Shown in pieces: positions 1 through 5,101 of a stretch of DNA of 5,138 nucleotides. Under the pieces are notes generated by a model. That model worked only from the letters and a program-made list of their open reading frames with translations, did not search any database and had not been told where the DNA came from. Positions within the stretch are counted from its first letter, which is position 1; every line of letters begins with the position of its first letter. This DNA is from an uncultured Butyricicoccus sp. (GTDB lineage Bacteria > Bacillota > Clostridia > Oscillospirales > Butyricicoccaceae), in assembly GCA_947575935.1 (NCBI GenBank), contig CANPPM010000210.1, forward strand, positions 1-5,138. Reading direction: 5' to 3'. The position numbers and the translations under genes were made by a program.

Positions 1-73
1 TCATATTGGTGGAAAGCATCATGCTGCCGTAGCAGAGGGCGCTGAAATCCTCAAAGTATTTTTTCATAGACAT
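1..73 (-). CDS. N-terminus of an unrecognised protein, cut by the window edge
   Basis: This is the first 24 codons of a minus-strand gene that runs off the left edge. The peptide begins MSMKKYFEDFSALCYGSMML. The start at 73 is preceded by a good Shine-Dalgarno (TAAGGAG at 90-84, about 10 nt away); the ATG two codons in (67) is an alternative. I do not recognise the family. The visible part is amphipathic, with aromatic and Met residues, and is not a typical signal peptide. It is almost identical to the start of the small reading frame just upstream at 124-234, with one base difference in 75. It is therefore probably the second gene of a short minus-strand unit, diverging from the alpha-galactoside operon. 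Its function and its link to that operon are unknown. Confidence 0.6.
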   Translation of the reverse strand, partial: MSMKKYFEDFSALCYGSMMLSTNM

Positions 74-75
74 GT
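1..75. repeat. 75-bp direct repeat, copy 1
   Basis: Positions 1-75 match 162-236 at 74 of 75 bases; the one difference is G at 56 against A at 217. The left limit of the match is the window edge, so the true repeat may be longer. The match ends two bases outside the ATG of the minus-strand frames. The flanks beyond it share only a short TTCATTC element near the Shine-Dalgarno, shifted by 3 nt. Confidence 0.9.
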
Positions 76-123
76 TTCATTCACTCCTTACAGAATTTAT
101 GTTTGGATGGTTGAGCGAGGCGC

Positions 124-234
124 TCAGCGGAGGCTGCGAAGCGTTGCCTTTTCCGACTTGTTCATATTGGTGGAAAGCATCATGCTGCCGTAGCAGAGGG
201 CGCTGAAATCCTCAAAATATTTTTTCATAGACAT
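124..234 (-). pseudogene. 36-codon truncated copy of the neighbouring gene's 5' end
   Basis: This reading frame starts at ATG 234 and stops at TGA 126-124, giving 36 codons. Its first 24 residues are the same as those of the gene at 1-73. After residue 24 it continues NKSEKATLRSLR and stops. A weaker Shine-Dalgarno, AAAGGAA at 250-244, lies about 9 nt upstream, so it may be translated. Because it holds only the start of the neighbouring gene, I read it as a truncated duplicate. It could instead be a genuine small peptide gene or a leader peptide for the downstream copy, since it lies between any upstream promoter and that gene. The continuation of the outer copy is outside the window, so whether that copy is longer cannot be seen. 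Confidence 0.5.
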
Positions 235-236
235 GT
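162..236. repeat. 75-bp direct repeat, copy 2
   Basis: This is the partner of 1-75, offset by 161 bp. The segment covers the first 24 codons of the minus-strand frame plus the two bases before its ATG. The sequence between the copies (76-161) is not repeated next to copy 2, so this is not a simple tandem duplication of a 161-bp unit. Confidence 0.9.
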
Positions 237-264
237 GTGTTCATTCCTTTCGTTTGTTGGGTGG

Positions 265-377
265 GTGCTGGGCCTTTGCCCTGAGCACGTGATTAGTATA
301 CCCAATTCCGCCGTCCTGCGCAAGCGGTGAACTGGCCAAAAGTATCCGGGGAAACATCAGGGGAATTGGCGATATAC
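265..377 (-). ncRNA. possible structured 5' leader of the minus-strand genes
   Basis: On the minus strand a long-range stem closes this segment: GGAATTGG (362-369) is the exact complement of CCAATTCC (302-309), and 373-377 pairs with 296-300 outside it. Nearer the gene is a hairpin: 265-269 pairs with 284-288 and 270-273 with 278-281, with a 2-nt bulge and a 4-nt loop. It ends about 15 nt before the weak Shine-Dalgarno of the 124-234 frame. A weak -10-like TATATT at 393-388 would start transcription near 381, just before the closing stem. I cannot match this to a known riboswitch family. The pairing is seen; the RNA role is inference. Confidence 0.3.
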
Positions 378-387
378 ACAAAAAAGA

Positions 388-393
388 AATATA
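388..393 (-). promoter_or_regulatory. weak -10-like element for the minus-strand genes
   Basis: Read on the minus strand, 393-388 is TATATT, four of six matches to the first and central -10 positions. It sits in AT-rich DNA and would place a start near 381, next to the potential leader stem. No good -35 is seen 16-18 nt upstream, so the call rests on position and the -10 alone. Confidence 0.2.
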
Positions 394-436
394 AAATTTA
401 TTCACTTTAACTAATAGCTGATGCGGACAGAGGGTT

Positions 437-462
437 TTGGAGAGAATGGAAGCATTCTCCAA
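437..462. other. imperfect hairpin in the divergent intergenic region
   Basis: TTGGAG and AATG at 437-448 pair with CATTCTCCAA at 453-462, around a GAAG loop, with a 2-nt AG bulge. Ten base pairs form. Neither strand has a T-run after the stem, so a terminator is unlikely. It could be an operator palindrome or lie in a leader. Confidence 0.4.
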
Positions 463-485
463 TTTATAAGATATATTAACTTATT

Positions 486-528
486 TATGATTTTTGTAAC
501 AAGACATTTGAAGTGGTATGATTTTTGT
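486..528. repeat. pair of 12-bp direct repeats, 31 bp apart
   Basis: TATGATTTTTGT occurs at 486-497 and again at 517-528, start to start 31 bp, close to three helical turns. Same-face direct repeats upstream of a promoter are typical of AraC-type activator sites, a regulator class common in raffinose and melibiose operons. No such regulator gene is in the window. AT-rich composition makes chance repeats more likely. The second copy also forms a small inverted repeat, TATGA (517-521) with TCATA (528-532). Confidence 0.35.
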
Positions 529-573
529 CATATTCTTGAAAAAAACTGATATTCATCGATTATTTTGGTCTTA

Positions 574-603
574 TTGCACAAAATTAGAGAAAGAATATAT
601 ATA
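574..603 (+). promoter_or_regulatory. possible upstream promoter (TTGCAC, 18 nt, TATATA)
   Basis: TTGCAC at 574-579 is a good -35, and TATATA at 598-603 follows after 18 nt. The -10 falls inside an AT-dinucleotide tract, and a perfect TATAAT follows at 604-609 but is too far (24 nt) from the -35. If used, it would give a leader of roughly 175 nt before the transporter start. It is a weaker candidate than the extended -10 at 708-716. Confidence 0.25.
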
Positions 604-665
604 TATAATCAACAAATTAAAGCGATGAAAGAAGAATTAATCTTGTGGAAATTCAACATATCGAC

Positions 666-692
666 TGTTATATACAACATCTGCATATAACA
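666..692. promoter_or_regulatory. operator-like inverted repeat TGTTATAT / ATATAACA
   Basis: TGTTATAT at 666-673 and ATATAACA at 685-692 are exact inverted repeats with 11 nt between them. A third half-site, TGTTATA at 708-714, lies 42 bp from the first (four helical turns) and coincides with the extended -10. The arrangement fits a dimeric regulator of the operon. The motif is AT-rich and resembles -10 elements, so chance or spare promoters remain possible. Confidence 0.35.
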
Positions 693-707
693 CATTTCGT
701 CTATTTC

Positions 708-716
708 TGTTATAAT
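708..716 (+). promoter_or_regulatory. extended -10 promoter of the alpha-galactoside operon
   Basis: TGT followed by TATAAT at 711-716 is a perfect extended -10 (TGN plus consensus hexamer). No good -35 is seen 17 nt upstream, which extended -10 promoters tolerate and which would suit an activator. Transcription would start near 723, about 64 nt before the transporter ATG. It is the best plus-strand promoter in the region. Confidence 0.5.
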
Positions 717-770
717 AATAATCAGAAAGGCAAAAGGAATTGTGCACAACTCTTCGAAGTCTGGTAATTA

Positions 771-778
771 TAAGGAGG
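771..778 (+). promoter_or_regulatory. Shine-Dalgarno TAAGGAGG that fixes the transporter start
   Basis: TAAGGAGG lies 8 nt before ATG 787. It supports that start over the in-frame GTG at 742, whose 15 extra codons would run straight through the Shine-Dalgarno and resemble nothing in the MelB family. Confidence 0.85.
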
Positions 779-786
779 AAAAGATT

Positions 787-2232
787 ATGGCATACCCCAC
801 CACGCAGACCCAGAAGCTTCCAGCCGTTCAAAAGTACGCATTTGGTATCGGTGCAATCGGTAAGGACGCAATCTGCAACCTTGTCGGTGCGTTCCTGATG
901 CTCTACATGACAGATACGCTTGGACTTGGCGCGACCTTTGCCGGCCTGCTGCTTGGTGCCGCCCGTATTTGGGACGCGATCAACGATCCCATGATGGGCA
1001 TGATCGTCGATAACACCCGCACGAAATACGGCAAGTTCCGTATTTGGCTGATTATCGGCACGCTGATTAACTCGGTATTCTTTATTCTGCTGTTTACGAC
1101 CTGCGGAATCACGGATAAGAGTACCCTGATGATCTATGTCTCGGTGATGTACATCCTCTACGGCATGACCTATACGGTTATGGACGTTCCTTACTGGTCC
1201 TGGCTGCCGAACCTGTCCAGCGACCCCCGCGAGCGCGAGTCTATTTCGGTTATCCCGCGTATCTTTGCTTCAGTTGGCGGCTTTATCGTCTGCACCTTCG
1301 GCCTGAACGTCATTAACTACTTCAACAACATGGCTGGTGACAACACGGTTGTGCAAGAGCAGGCTGACGGCTCGATGCTGAATATTTCGGTTACCGGCTT
1401 TACCTATATTGCAGTTGCCATCGTTGTGCTGTTCATCATTTGCATCGGCATCACCTGTGCGTTTGTTAAGGAGAAGCCGACGACCGGCGCCGGTGTAAAG
1501 GCAGAAAAGACCGGCCTGGGCGAAGCCTTTGGCATCATCATCAAGAATGATCAGCTGGTTGCCTTCATTGGACTGCTGCTGACCTTCAACCTCTGCACCC
1601 AGCTTCTGAAATCCTTTGCAGTATACTATTTCAAGGAAGCTTGCGGCAACGCGTTCCTGTACTCGATTTTCGGTTATGCAATCATTGCGGAAATGATCGG
1701 TTTGTTCTGCTTCCCGAAAATTGCAAAAGCAATCGATCGCGAAAAAGTCTACTTCCTCGCCTGCGGACTGCCGATTCTCGGATTGGTTCTCCTGTTTGCG
1801 CTGGGATATGCTGCACCCAACAGCACGGCCGGCGTAATCGCCTCCTGTGCGCTGATTTTCTTTGGCTCCGGCCTGTCGCTTGGCACTACCACTTGCTGCA
1901 TCGCTGACGTAATTGATTACGGCGAGCTTAAGTTCGGTAAGCGTAACGAATCCGTCACCTGCTCGGCGCAGACGTTCCTGATGAAGGCTGCTATGGCGGT
2001 TGCAGGCACCCTGACCGGCGTTGGTCTGGACGTTATCGGCTATGATGCTACAAAGTCCGGCGCGCAGTCTGCGAGCACCATTGCTGGTATCCGTGTTCTG
2101 ATGTTTGGCGTGCCGATCGTGCTTGCGGTTCTCAGCTTCCTGATCTTCAAGAATGCGTATAAACTGAAAGGCGAACGTCTTGAGCAGATGACCCGTGAGG
2201 TAAATGCACTGCATGCTAAGCAGGGCGTATAA
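787..2232 (+). CDS. MelB-type sugar:cation symporter (GPH family), alpha-galactoside uptake
   Basis: This 481-aa inner-membrane permease belongs to the glycoside-pentoside-hexuronide:cation symporter family. Its predicted job is cation-coupled import of melibiose, raffinose or a similar alpha-galactoside. From memory of Escherichia coli MelB, the likeness is clear along the whole length. GKD has Asp27 matching D19. ARIWDAINDPMMG has Asp63 and Asp67, matching cation and sugar-site D55 and D59. YGMTYTVMDVPYW has Tyr129, Thr130, Asp133 and Trp137, matching Y120, T121, D124 and W128. GELKF has Lys382, matching K377. About twelve hydrophobic segments are visible, with a charged middle loop near 230-255. 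There is no C-terminal IIA domain as in LacS. It is first in the operon, 102 bp ahead of the HTH gene, with the GH36 enzyme downstream. Family is near certain; substrate is inferred from context. Confidence 0.93.
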   Translation: MAYPTTQTQKLPAVQKYAFGIGAIGKDAICNLVGAFLMLYMTDTLGLGATFAGLLLGAARIWDAINDPMMGMIVDNTRTKYGKFRIWLIIGTLINSVFFILLFTTCGITDKSTLMIYVSVMYILYGMTYTVMDVPYWSWLPNLSSDPRERESISVIPRIFASVGGFIVCTFGLNVINYFNNMAGDNTVVQEQADGSMLNISVTGFTYIAVAIVVLFIICIGITCAFVKEKPTTGAGVKAEKTGLGEAFGIIIKNDQLVAFIGLLLTFNLCTQLLKSFAVYYFKEACGNAFLYSIFGYAIIAEMIGLFCFPKIAKAIDREKVYFLACGLPILGLVLLFALGYAAPNSTAGVIASCALIFFGSGLSLGTTTCCIADVIDYGELKFGKRNESVTCSAQTFLMKAAMAVAGTLTGVGLDVIGYDATKSGAQSASTIAGIRVLMFGVPIVLAVLSFLIFKNAYKLKGERLEQMTREVNALHAKQGV

Positions 2233-2277
2233 GGGCCTTTGCACAGTTCCTTTACCCGAATCTTAACCCAAACAATT

Positions 2278-2311
2278 GCCGCGTCCTGCCCATTGAGGGG
2301 CGGGACGCGGC
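2278..2311 (+). other. strong intercistronic stem-loop before the HTH gene
   Basis: GCCGCGTCCTGCCC (2278-2291) pairs with 2298-2311 as a 14-bp stem with a single G:U pair and a 6-nt loop. It begins 45 nt after the transporter stop and ends 7 nt before the Shine-Dalgarno of the HTH gene. No U-run follows on either strand, so a standard intrinsic terminator is unlikely. It may protect the upstream mRNA 3' end, mark a processing site, or reduce read-through. Confidence 0.7.
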
Positions 2312-2334
2312 TGCGGACAAGGAGAGAGAAACCC

Positions 2335-2532
2335 ATGGTGCGTTATATGTCTATTCCTGAAGCGGCGCTGCTGTGGCGCATACGGCCTGACGCGCTGCGC
2401 TGTATCTGCGAGGAGAACCAGATCTCCGGGGCGGTTCGCTTCGGCTATCGGTGGCTGATTCCGTCAGGTACGAGGTGTCCCTCTGTGCCCGCGAGCTGTT
2501 TCAGACAGTCAGGCGAGGAGGCAAGCGCCTAA
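2335..2532 (+). CDS. small winged helix-turn-helix DNA-binding protein, excisionase/MerR-like
   Basis: This 65-aa basic protein has the pattern of the short excisionase-like HTH proteins (HTH_17/MerR-type fold). Residues 6-29, from SIPEAALLW to CEENQ, form the two-helix HTH. Residues 32-43, GAVRFGYRWLIP, match the wing (GAVRFG..W.IP). Residues 44-65 are a Cys- and Ser-rich tail unlike the usual one, so the end may have drifted. The ATG at 2335 is chosen because AAGGAG (2319-2324) lies 10 nt upstream and family members often begin with M, a basic residue, Y and SI.EA; ATG 2347 is an alternative. It has no phage or integrase neighbours and sits between transporter and hydrolase, which suggests a local regulator. 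DNA binding is inferred from the fold; target and role are unknown. Confidence 0.72.
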   Translation: MVRYMSIPEAALLWRIRPDALRCICEENQISGAVRFGYRWLIPSGTRCPSVPASCFRQSGEEASA

Positions 2533-2719
2533 GCGGCTGCCGGAATGGTGGTCAGGGACCGGGACGCCTGGTTCTCCCTCGGGTTCCGGTTCCAGAAACC
2601 GTTAGGACTGCAGGGGGCGTGCGTTCTGTCCTCCCGTCTGTTGAAGGATGTTCGCTGCGCGGCCTCCAGACGCTGCCTGCAGCGCAAGATGAGGCGATCC
2701 CAAATACCAACCCCTGGCG

Positions 2720-2744
2720 CCCGCAGGGCTGTCTGCCCTGCGGG
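2720..2744 (+). other. strong stem-loop just upstream of the GH36 Shine-Dalgarno
   Basis: CCCGCAGGGC (2720-2729) and GCCCTGCGGG (2735-2744) form a perfect 10-bp GC-rich stem with a 5-nt loop. It ends 8 nt before TAAGGAGG (2753-2760). No U-run follows, so it should not terminate. It may protect a processed 5' end or keep the ribosome site open. It mirrors the placement of the 2278-2311 stem. Confidence 0.7.
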
Positions 2745-2752
2745 AATTCTAA

Positions 2753-2760
2753 TAAGGAGG
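2753..2760 (+). promoter_or_regulatory. Shine-Dalgarno TAAGGAGG that fixes the GH36 start
   Basis: TAAGGAGG lies 8 nt before ATG 2769, the same sequence and spacing as at the transporter. It supports this start over the in-frame GTG at 2451, which lies inside the HTH gene and would add 106 unrelated residues. Confidence 0.85.
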
Positions 2761-2768
2761 GCACACCC

Positions 2769-4982
2769 ATGATCCAATACCATGAAAGTTCCAAAACCTT
2801 CCATTTGAGCAACGGAAAAATCAGCTATCTGATGAAGCTTCTGCCCAATGACCAGGTCGGTCAGCTTTATTTCGGCAAAGCGGTCCATGACTGCGAAAGC
2901 TTTGATCATCTGTTGGAAATGCATCACCGGCCCATGACCTCGTGGGTGTTTGAGGGCAACAATTTATTTTCTCTTGATCATACCCGGCAGGAATACCCAT
3001 CCTACGGTACAACTGATTATCGCCACCCGGCCATTGAGGTTGTCCAGCCAAATGGCAGCCGGATTACCAACCTGACTTATGTATCCCATACGGTCAGTGC
3101 GGGGAAACCGTCCCTCACGGGCCTGCCTGCTACGTACTGTGAGGACGCCGGCGAGGCCGAGACGCTGACCCTTCATCTGCACGACGGGTTGCTTGGGTTG
3201 GATGTCGATCTGTCCTATACGCTGTTCGCACAGTATGCGGCAATTGCGCGTTCGGTACGTTTGGTCAACGGCGGTACGCTTGATCTGCATTTGACCCATG
3301 CGATGAGTTTGTCGCTCGACCTGCCGGACAGCGATTATGAATTCGTCCACTTCTCGGGCGCATGGGCGCGGGAGCGCCATATGAAGGTGCGCAGGCTGGA
3401 GCAGGGCGTGCAGTCGGTGGATTCTACACGAGGCGCCTCTTCCCACAACCACAATCCCTTTATCATGCTTCGCCGTCCGGGCACGGACGAGAAGCAGGGG
3501 GAGGTAATCGGGTTTTCGCTGGTCTATTCGGGCAGCTTCCTGGCGCAGGCCGAGGTGGACACTTGGGATGTGACCCGTGTTACGATGGGGATTAATCCCT
3601 TTGGTTTCGACTGGAAGCTTGCGCCCGGGGAATCGTTCCAGACCCCTGAGGCTGTGATGGTTTATTCCTGTGAGGGCATGGGCGATATGAGCCGTACCTT
3701 CCACCGCTTGTACCGTACGCGCTTGGCACGCGGCGAGTGGCGCGACAAGCCGCGTCCGATCTTAATCAACAACTGGGAGGCGACGTACTTTGATTTTACC
3801 GAGGATAAGCTGGTTGCCCTTGCTGAGACCGCTAAGAATGACGGCGTTGAGCTGTTTGTGCTGGATGACGGCTGGTTTGGCGCACGCTCGAATGATCATG
3901 CCGGCCTAGGGGACTGGCATGCGAACACCGAACGGCTGGCGCGCGGCATCACCGGCCTTGCCGAGCGCATTGATGCGCTCGGGATGAAATTTGGCCTTTG
4001 GTTTGAGCCCGAGATGGTGAATAAGGATTCTGACCTTTATCGTGCGCATCCGGACTGGATCATAAGCACGCCTGGCCGGCGCGTCTCGCATGGCCGCAAT
4101 CAGTATGTGCTCGATTATTCCCGCCCCGAGGTGGTGGATAATATTTATGAGCAGATGGCGAAGATCCTGTCCGAAGCGAAGGTATCCTATATTAAATGGG
4201 ATATGAATCGCTGCATCAGCGAGGCGTTTTCGAATGCGCTGCCCGCTGACCGGCAGGGGGAATTATTCCATCGTTATATTTTGGGCGTATATTCGCTGTA
4301 TGAGCGTCTGACAAGCAGATTTCCGCATGTGCTGTTTGAATCGTGCGCATCGGGCGGAGGCCGTTTTGATCCCGGCCTGCTCTATTACGCACCGCAGGGT
4401 TGGGCTTCTGACAACTCCGATGCCGTCTGCCGCATGAAGACGCAGTATGGTACGACGTTCTGCTATCCCATCAGCTCAATTGGCGCGCACGTTTCGGCGG
4501 TCCCGAATCATCAGGTATATCGGGATACCCCGATTTCTACCCGTGCCAACGTCGCGCACTTTGGCACCTTTGGGTATGAGCTGGATCTTAACAAGCTGTC
4601 TCCGGAGGAGCGTGAGCAGGTCCGCGAGCAGATCCGGTTTATGAAGGAATATCGTGAGGTTCTCCAGTTCGGTGATTTTTACCGGCTCCAGTCCCCGTTT
4701 GACGGAAATTTCCTTGCGTGGATGGTGGTCTCACCGGACAAAAAGACAGCGCTCGTCGGCTGGTACAAGGTGCTTAACGAGGTGAACGGCCCATTCCGCC
4801 GCCTGCGCCTGCAGGGGCTGGATCCGGAACTGTGCTACCATGTGGATGGCGACGCGGGGCATTTTGGCGACGAGCTGATGCATGCCGGGCTTGTTACGAG
4901 TGACAGCGCTGCCGGACAGTGCCAAGATTTTGAACGGGAAAGCTGTGATTTTGATTCCCATATTTTTGTGTTGAAGGCGTAA
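2769..4982 (+). CDS. alpha-galactosidase, glycoside hydrolase family 36
   Basis: This 737-aa enzyme cleaves terminal alpha-1,6-galactose from melibiose, raffinose and related sugars with retention. Length and residue numbering match the tetrameric bacterial type (AgaA of Geobacillus stearothermophilus, about 729 aa). Rough domains are an N-terminal beta-supersandwich (1-325), a catalytic TIM barrel (about 330-640) and a C-terminal beta domain (about 650-737). Visible active-site features are NNWEATYFDF with Trp336, LDDGWFG with Asp366/367, GDW with Trp383, YIKWDMNR with Lys476 and nucleophile Asp478, ESCASGGGRFD with Cys526, and WASDNSDA with acid/base Asp548. Ala355 is the form found in raffinose-efficient AgaA. 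No signal peptide is present, so it acts in the cytoplasm on sugar brought in by the symporter. It is the last gene before a stem-loop. Family is certain; exact substrate is inferred. Confidence 0.97.
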   Translation: MIQYHESSKTFHLSNGKISYLMKLLPNDQVGQLYFGKAVHDCESFDHLLEMHHRPMTSWVFEGNNLFSLDHTRQEYPSYGTTDYRHPAIEVVQPNGSRITNLTYVSHTVSAGKPSLTGLPATYCEDAGEAETLTLHLHDGLLGLDVDLSYTLFAQYAAIARSVRLVNGGTLDLHLTHAMSLSLDLPDSDYEFVHFSGAWARERHMKVRRLEQGVQSVDSTRGASSHNHNPFIMLRRPGTDEKQGEVIGFSLVYSGSFLAQAEVDTWDVTRVTMGINPFGFDWKLAPGESFQTPEAVMVYSCEGMGDMSRTFHRLYRTRLARGEWRDKPRPILINNWEATYFDFTEDKLVALAETAKNDGVELFVLDDGWFGARSNDHAGLGDWHANTERLARGITGLAERIDALGMKFGLWFEPEMVNKDSDLYRAHPDWIISTPGRRVSHGRNQYVLDYSRPEVVDNIYEQMAKILSEAKVSYIKWDMNRCISEAFSNALPADRQGELFHRYILGVYSLYERLTSRFPHVLFESCASGGGRFDPGLLYYAPQGWASDNSDAVCRMKTQYGTTFCYPISSIGAHVSAVPNHQVYRDTPISTRANVAHFGTFGYELDLNKLSPEEREQVREQIRFMKEYREVLQFGDFYRLQSPFDGNFLAWMVVSPDKKTALVGWYKVLNEVNGPFRRLRLQGLDPELCYHVDGDAGHFGDELMHAGLVTSDSAAGQCQDFERESCDFDSHIFVLKA

Positions 4983-4991
4983 CCCAAAACA

Positions 4992-5014
4992 GCGGGGGCG
5001 AATCGCTCCCCCGC
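4992..5014 (+). terminator. probable operon terminator with a poor U-tract
   Basis: GCGGGGG (4992-4998) pairs with CCCCCGC (5008-5014), and a few inner pairs are possible. The stem starts 10 nt after the GH36 stop. The sequence after it has only a short TTT (5021-5023), so it is a weak match to an intrinsic terminator. Position at the end of the operon is the main support; Rho or another factor may be needed. Confidence 0.5.
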
Positions 5015-5071
5015 CGATACTTTGTAAAACTGCCCATATCCTACCATTCTTTCACTTCTTTTATTGCTGAA

Positions 5072-5101
5072 GGGCCCGCGCCGCCCCGGCTGCGCGGGCC
5101 C
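5072..5101. other. perfect GC-rich inverted repeat downstream of the operon
   Basis: GGGCCCGCGC (5072-5081) and GCGCGGGCCC (5092-5101) form a perfect 10-bp stem with a 10-nt loop. Neither strand has a T-run directly after the stem, although T-rich sequence lies on its 5' side on the plus strand. It may be a second hairpin backing up the 4992-5014 stem or belong to a gene beyond the window. Nothing else is recognised in 5102-5138. Confidence 0.5.

Larger units (their letters stand above)
235..786. other. divergent intergenic region between the minus-strand genes and the alpha-galactoside operon
   Basis: I see no convincing gene in these 552 bases. The half nearest the minus-strand genes (235-370) is of mixed composition and can fold. 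From about 371 to 740 it is strongly AT-rich, unlike the GC-rich genes around it, as expected for a regulatory region serving two divergent promoters. Contents in order: hairpin 265-288; long-range stem 296-309 with 362-377; imperfect hairpin 437-462; 12-bp direct repeats at 486 and 517; an AT-dinucleotide tract at 595-607; inverted repeats at 666-714; an extended -10 at 708-716; and the transporter Shine-Dalgarno at 771-778. A minus-strand frame starting near 462 lacks a ribosome binding site and was not called. Confidence 0.75.
2533..2768 (+). other. 236-bp intercistronic gap before the alpha-galactosidase gene
   Basis: I see no gene here. The gap is unusually long for the inside of an operon. 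The GH36 reading frame stays open through it, from 2391, but the translation is rich in Arg, Gly and Pro and unlike any GH36 N-terminus. Two CGCTGC copies (2653-2658 and 2671-2676) can each pair with GCAGCG (2679-2684), giving competing small hairpins ahead of the strong one at 2720-2744. No promoter with good -35 and -10 boxes is evident. Confidence 0.6.

Noticed and set aside
313..330. Catabolite-repression (cre) site in the intergenic region
   Set aside because: The AAGCGGTGA-like stretch does not satisfy the cre consensus around the central CG, and no better match was found near the operon promoter.
310..361. Match to a known riboswitch class inside the minus-strand leader
   Set aside because: I compared it by eye with the remembered cores of several classes (fluoride, THF, cobalamin, ZTP) and found no convincing match.
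241..462. Minus-strand 73-codon frame in the divergent intergenic region
   Set aside because: It starts at TTG with no ribosome binding site, its translation resembles no family, and it overlaps the potential leader structures.
742..786. GTG at 742 as the transporter start, giving 15 more residues
   Set aside because: The added residues run through the TAAGGAGG at 771-778, which is ideally placed for ATG 787.
637..831. Minus-strand 64-codon frame across the operon promoter
   Set aside because: It lies over promoter and Shine-Dalgarno sequence and the transporter start, has no ribosome site, and has noise-like composition.
1270..2244. Long minus-strand frame (324 codons) opposite the transporter
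   Set aside because: It is a mirror of the MelB codon pattern. The plus-strand protein is a clear family member, and the antisense translation shows no domain or ribosome site.
2964..3704. Minus-strand 246-codon frame opposite the GH36 gene
   Set aside because: It is antisense to a well-supported enzyme domain, with His/Arg/Gln-rich translation typical of shadow frames.
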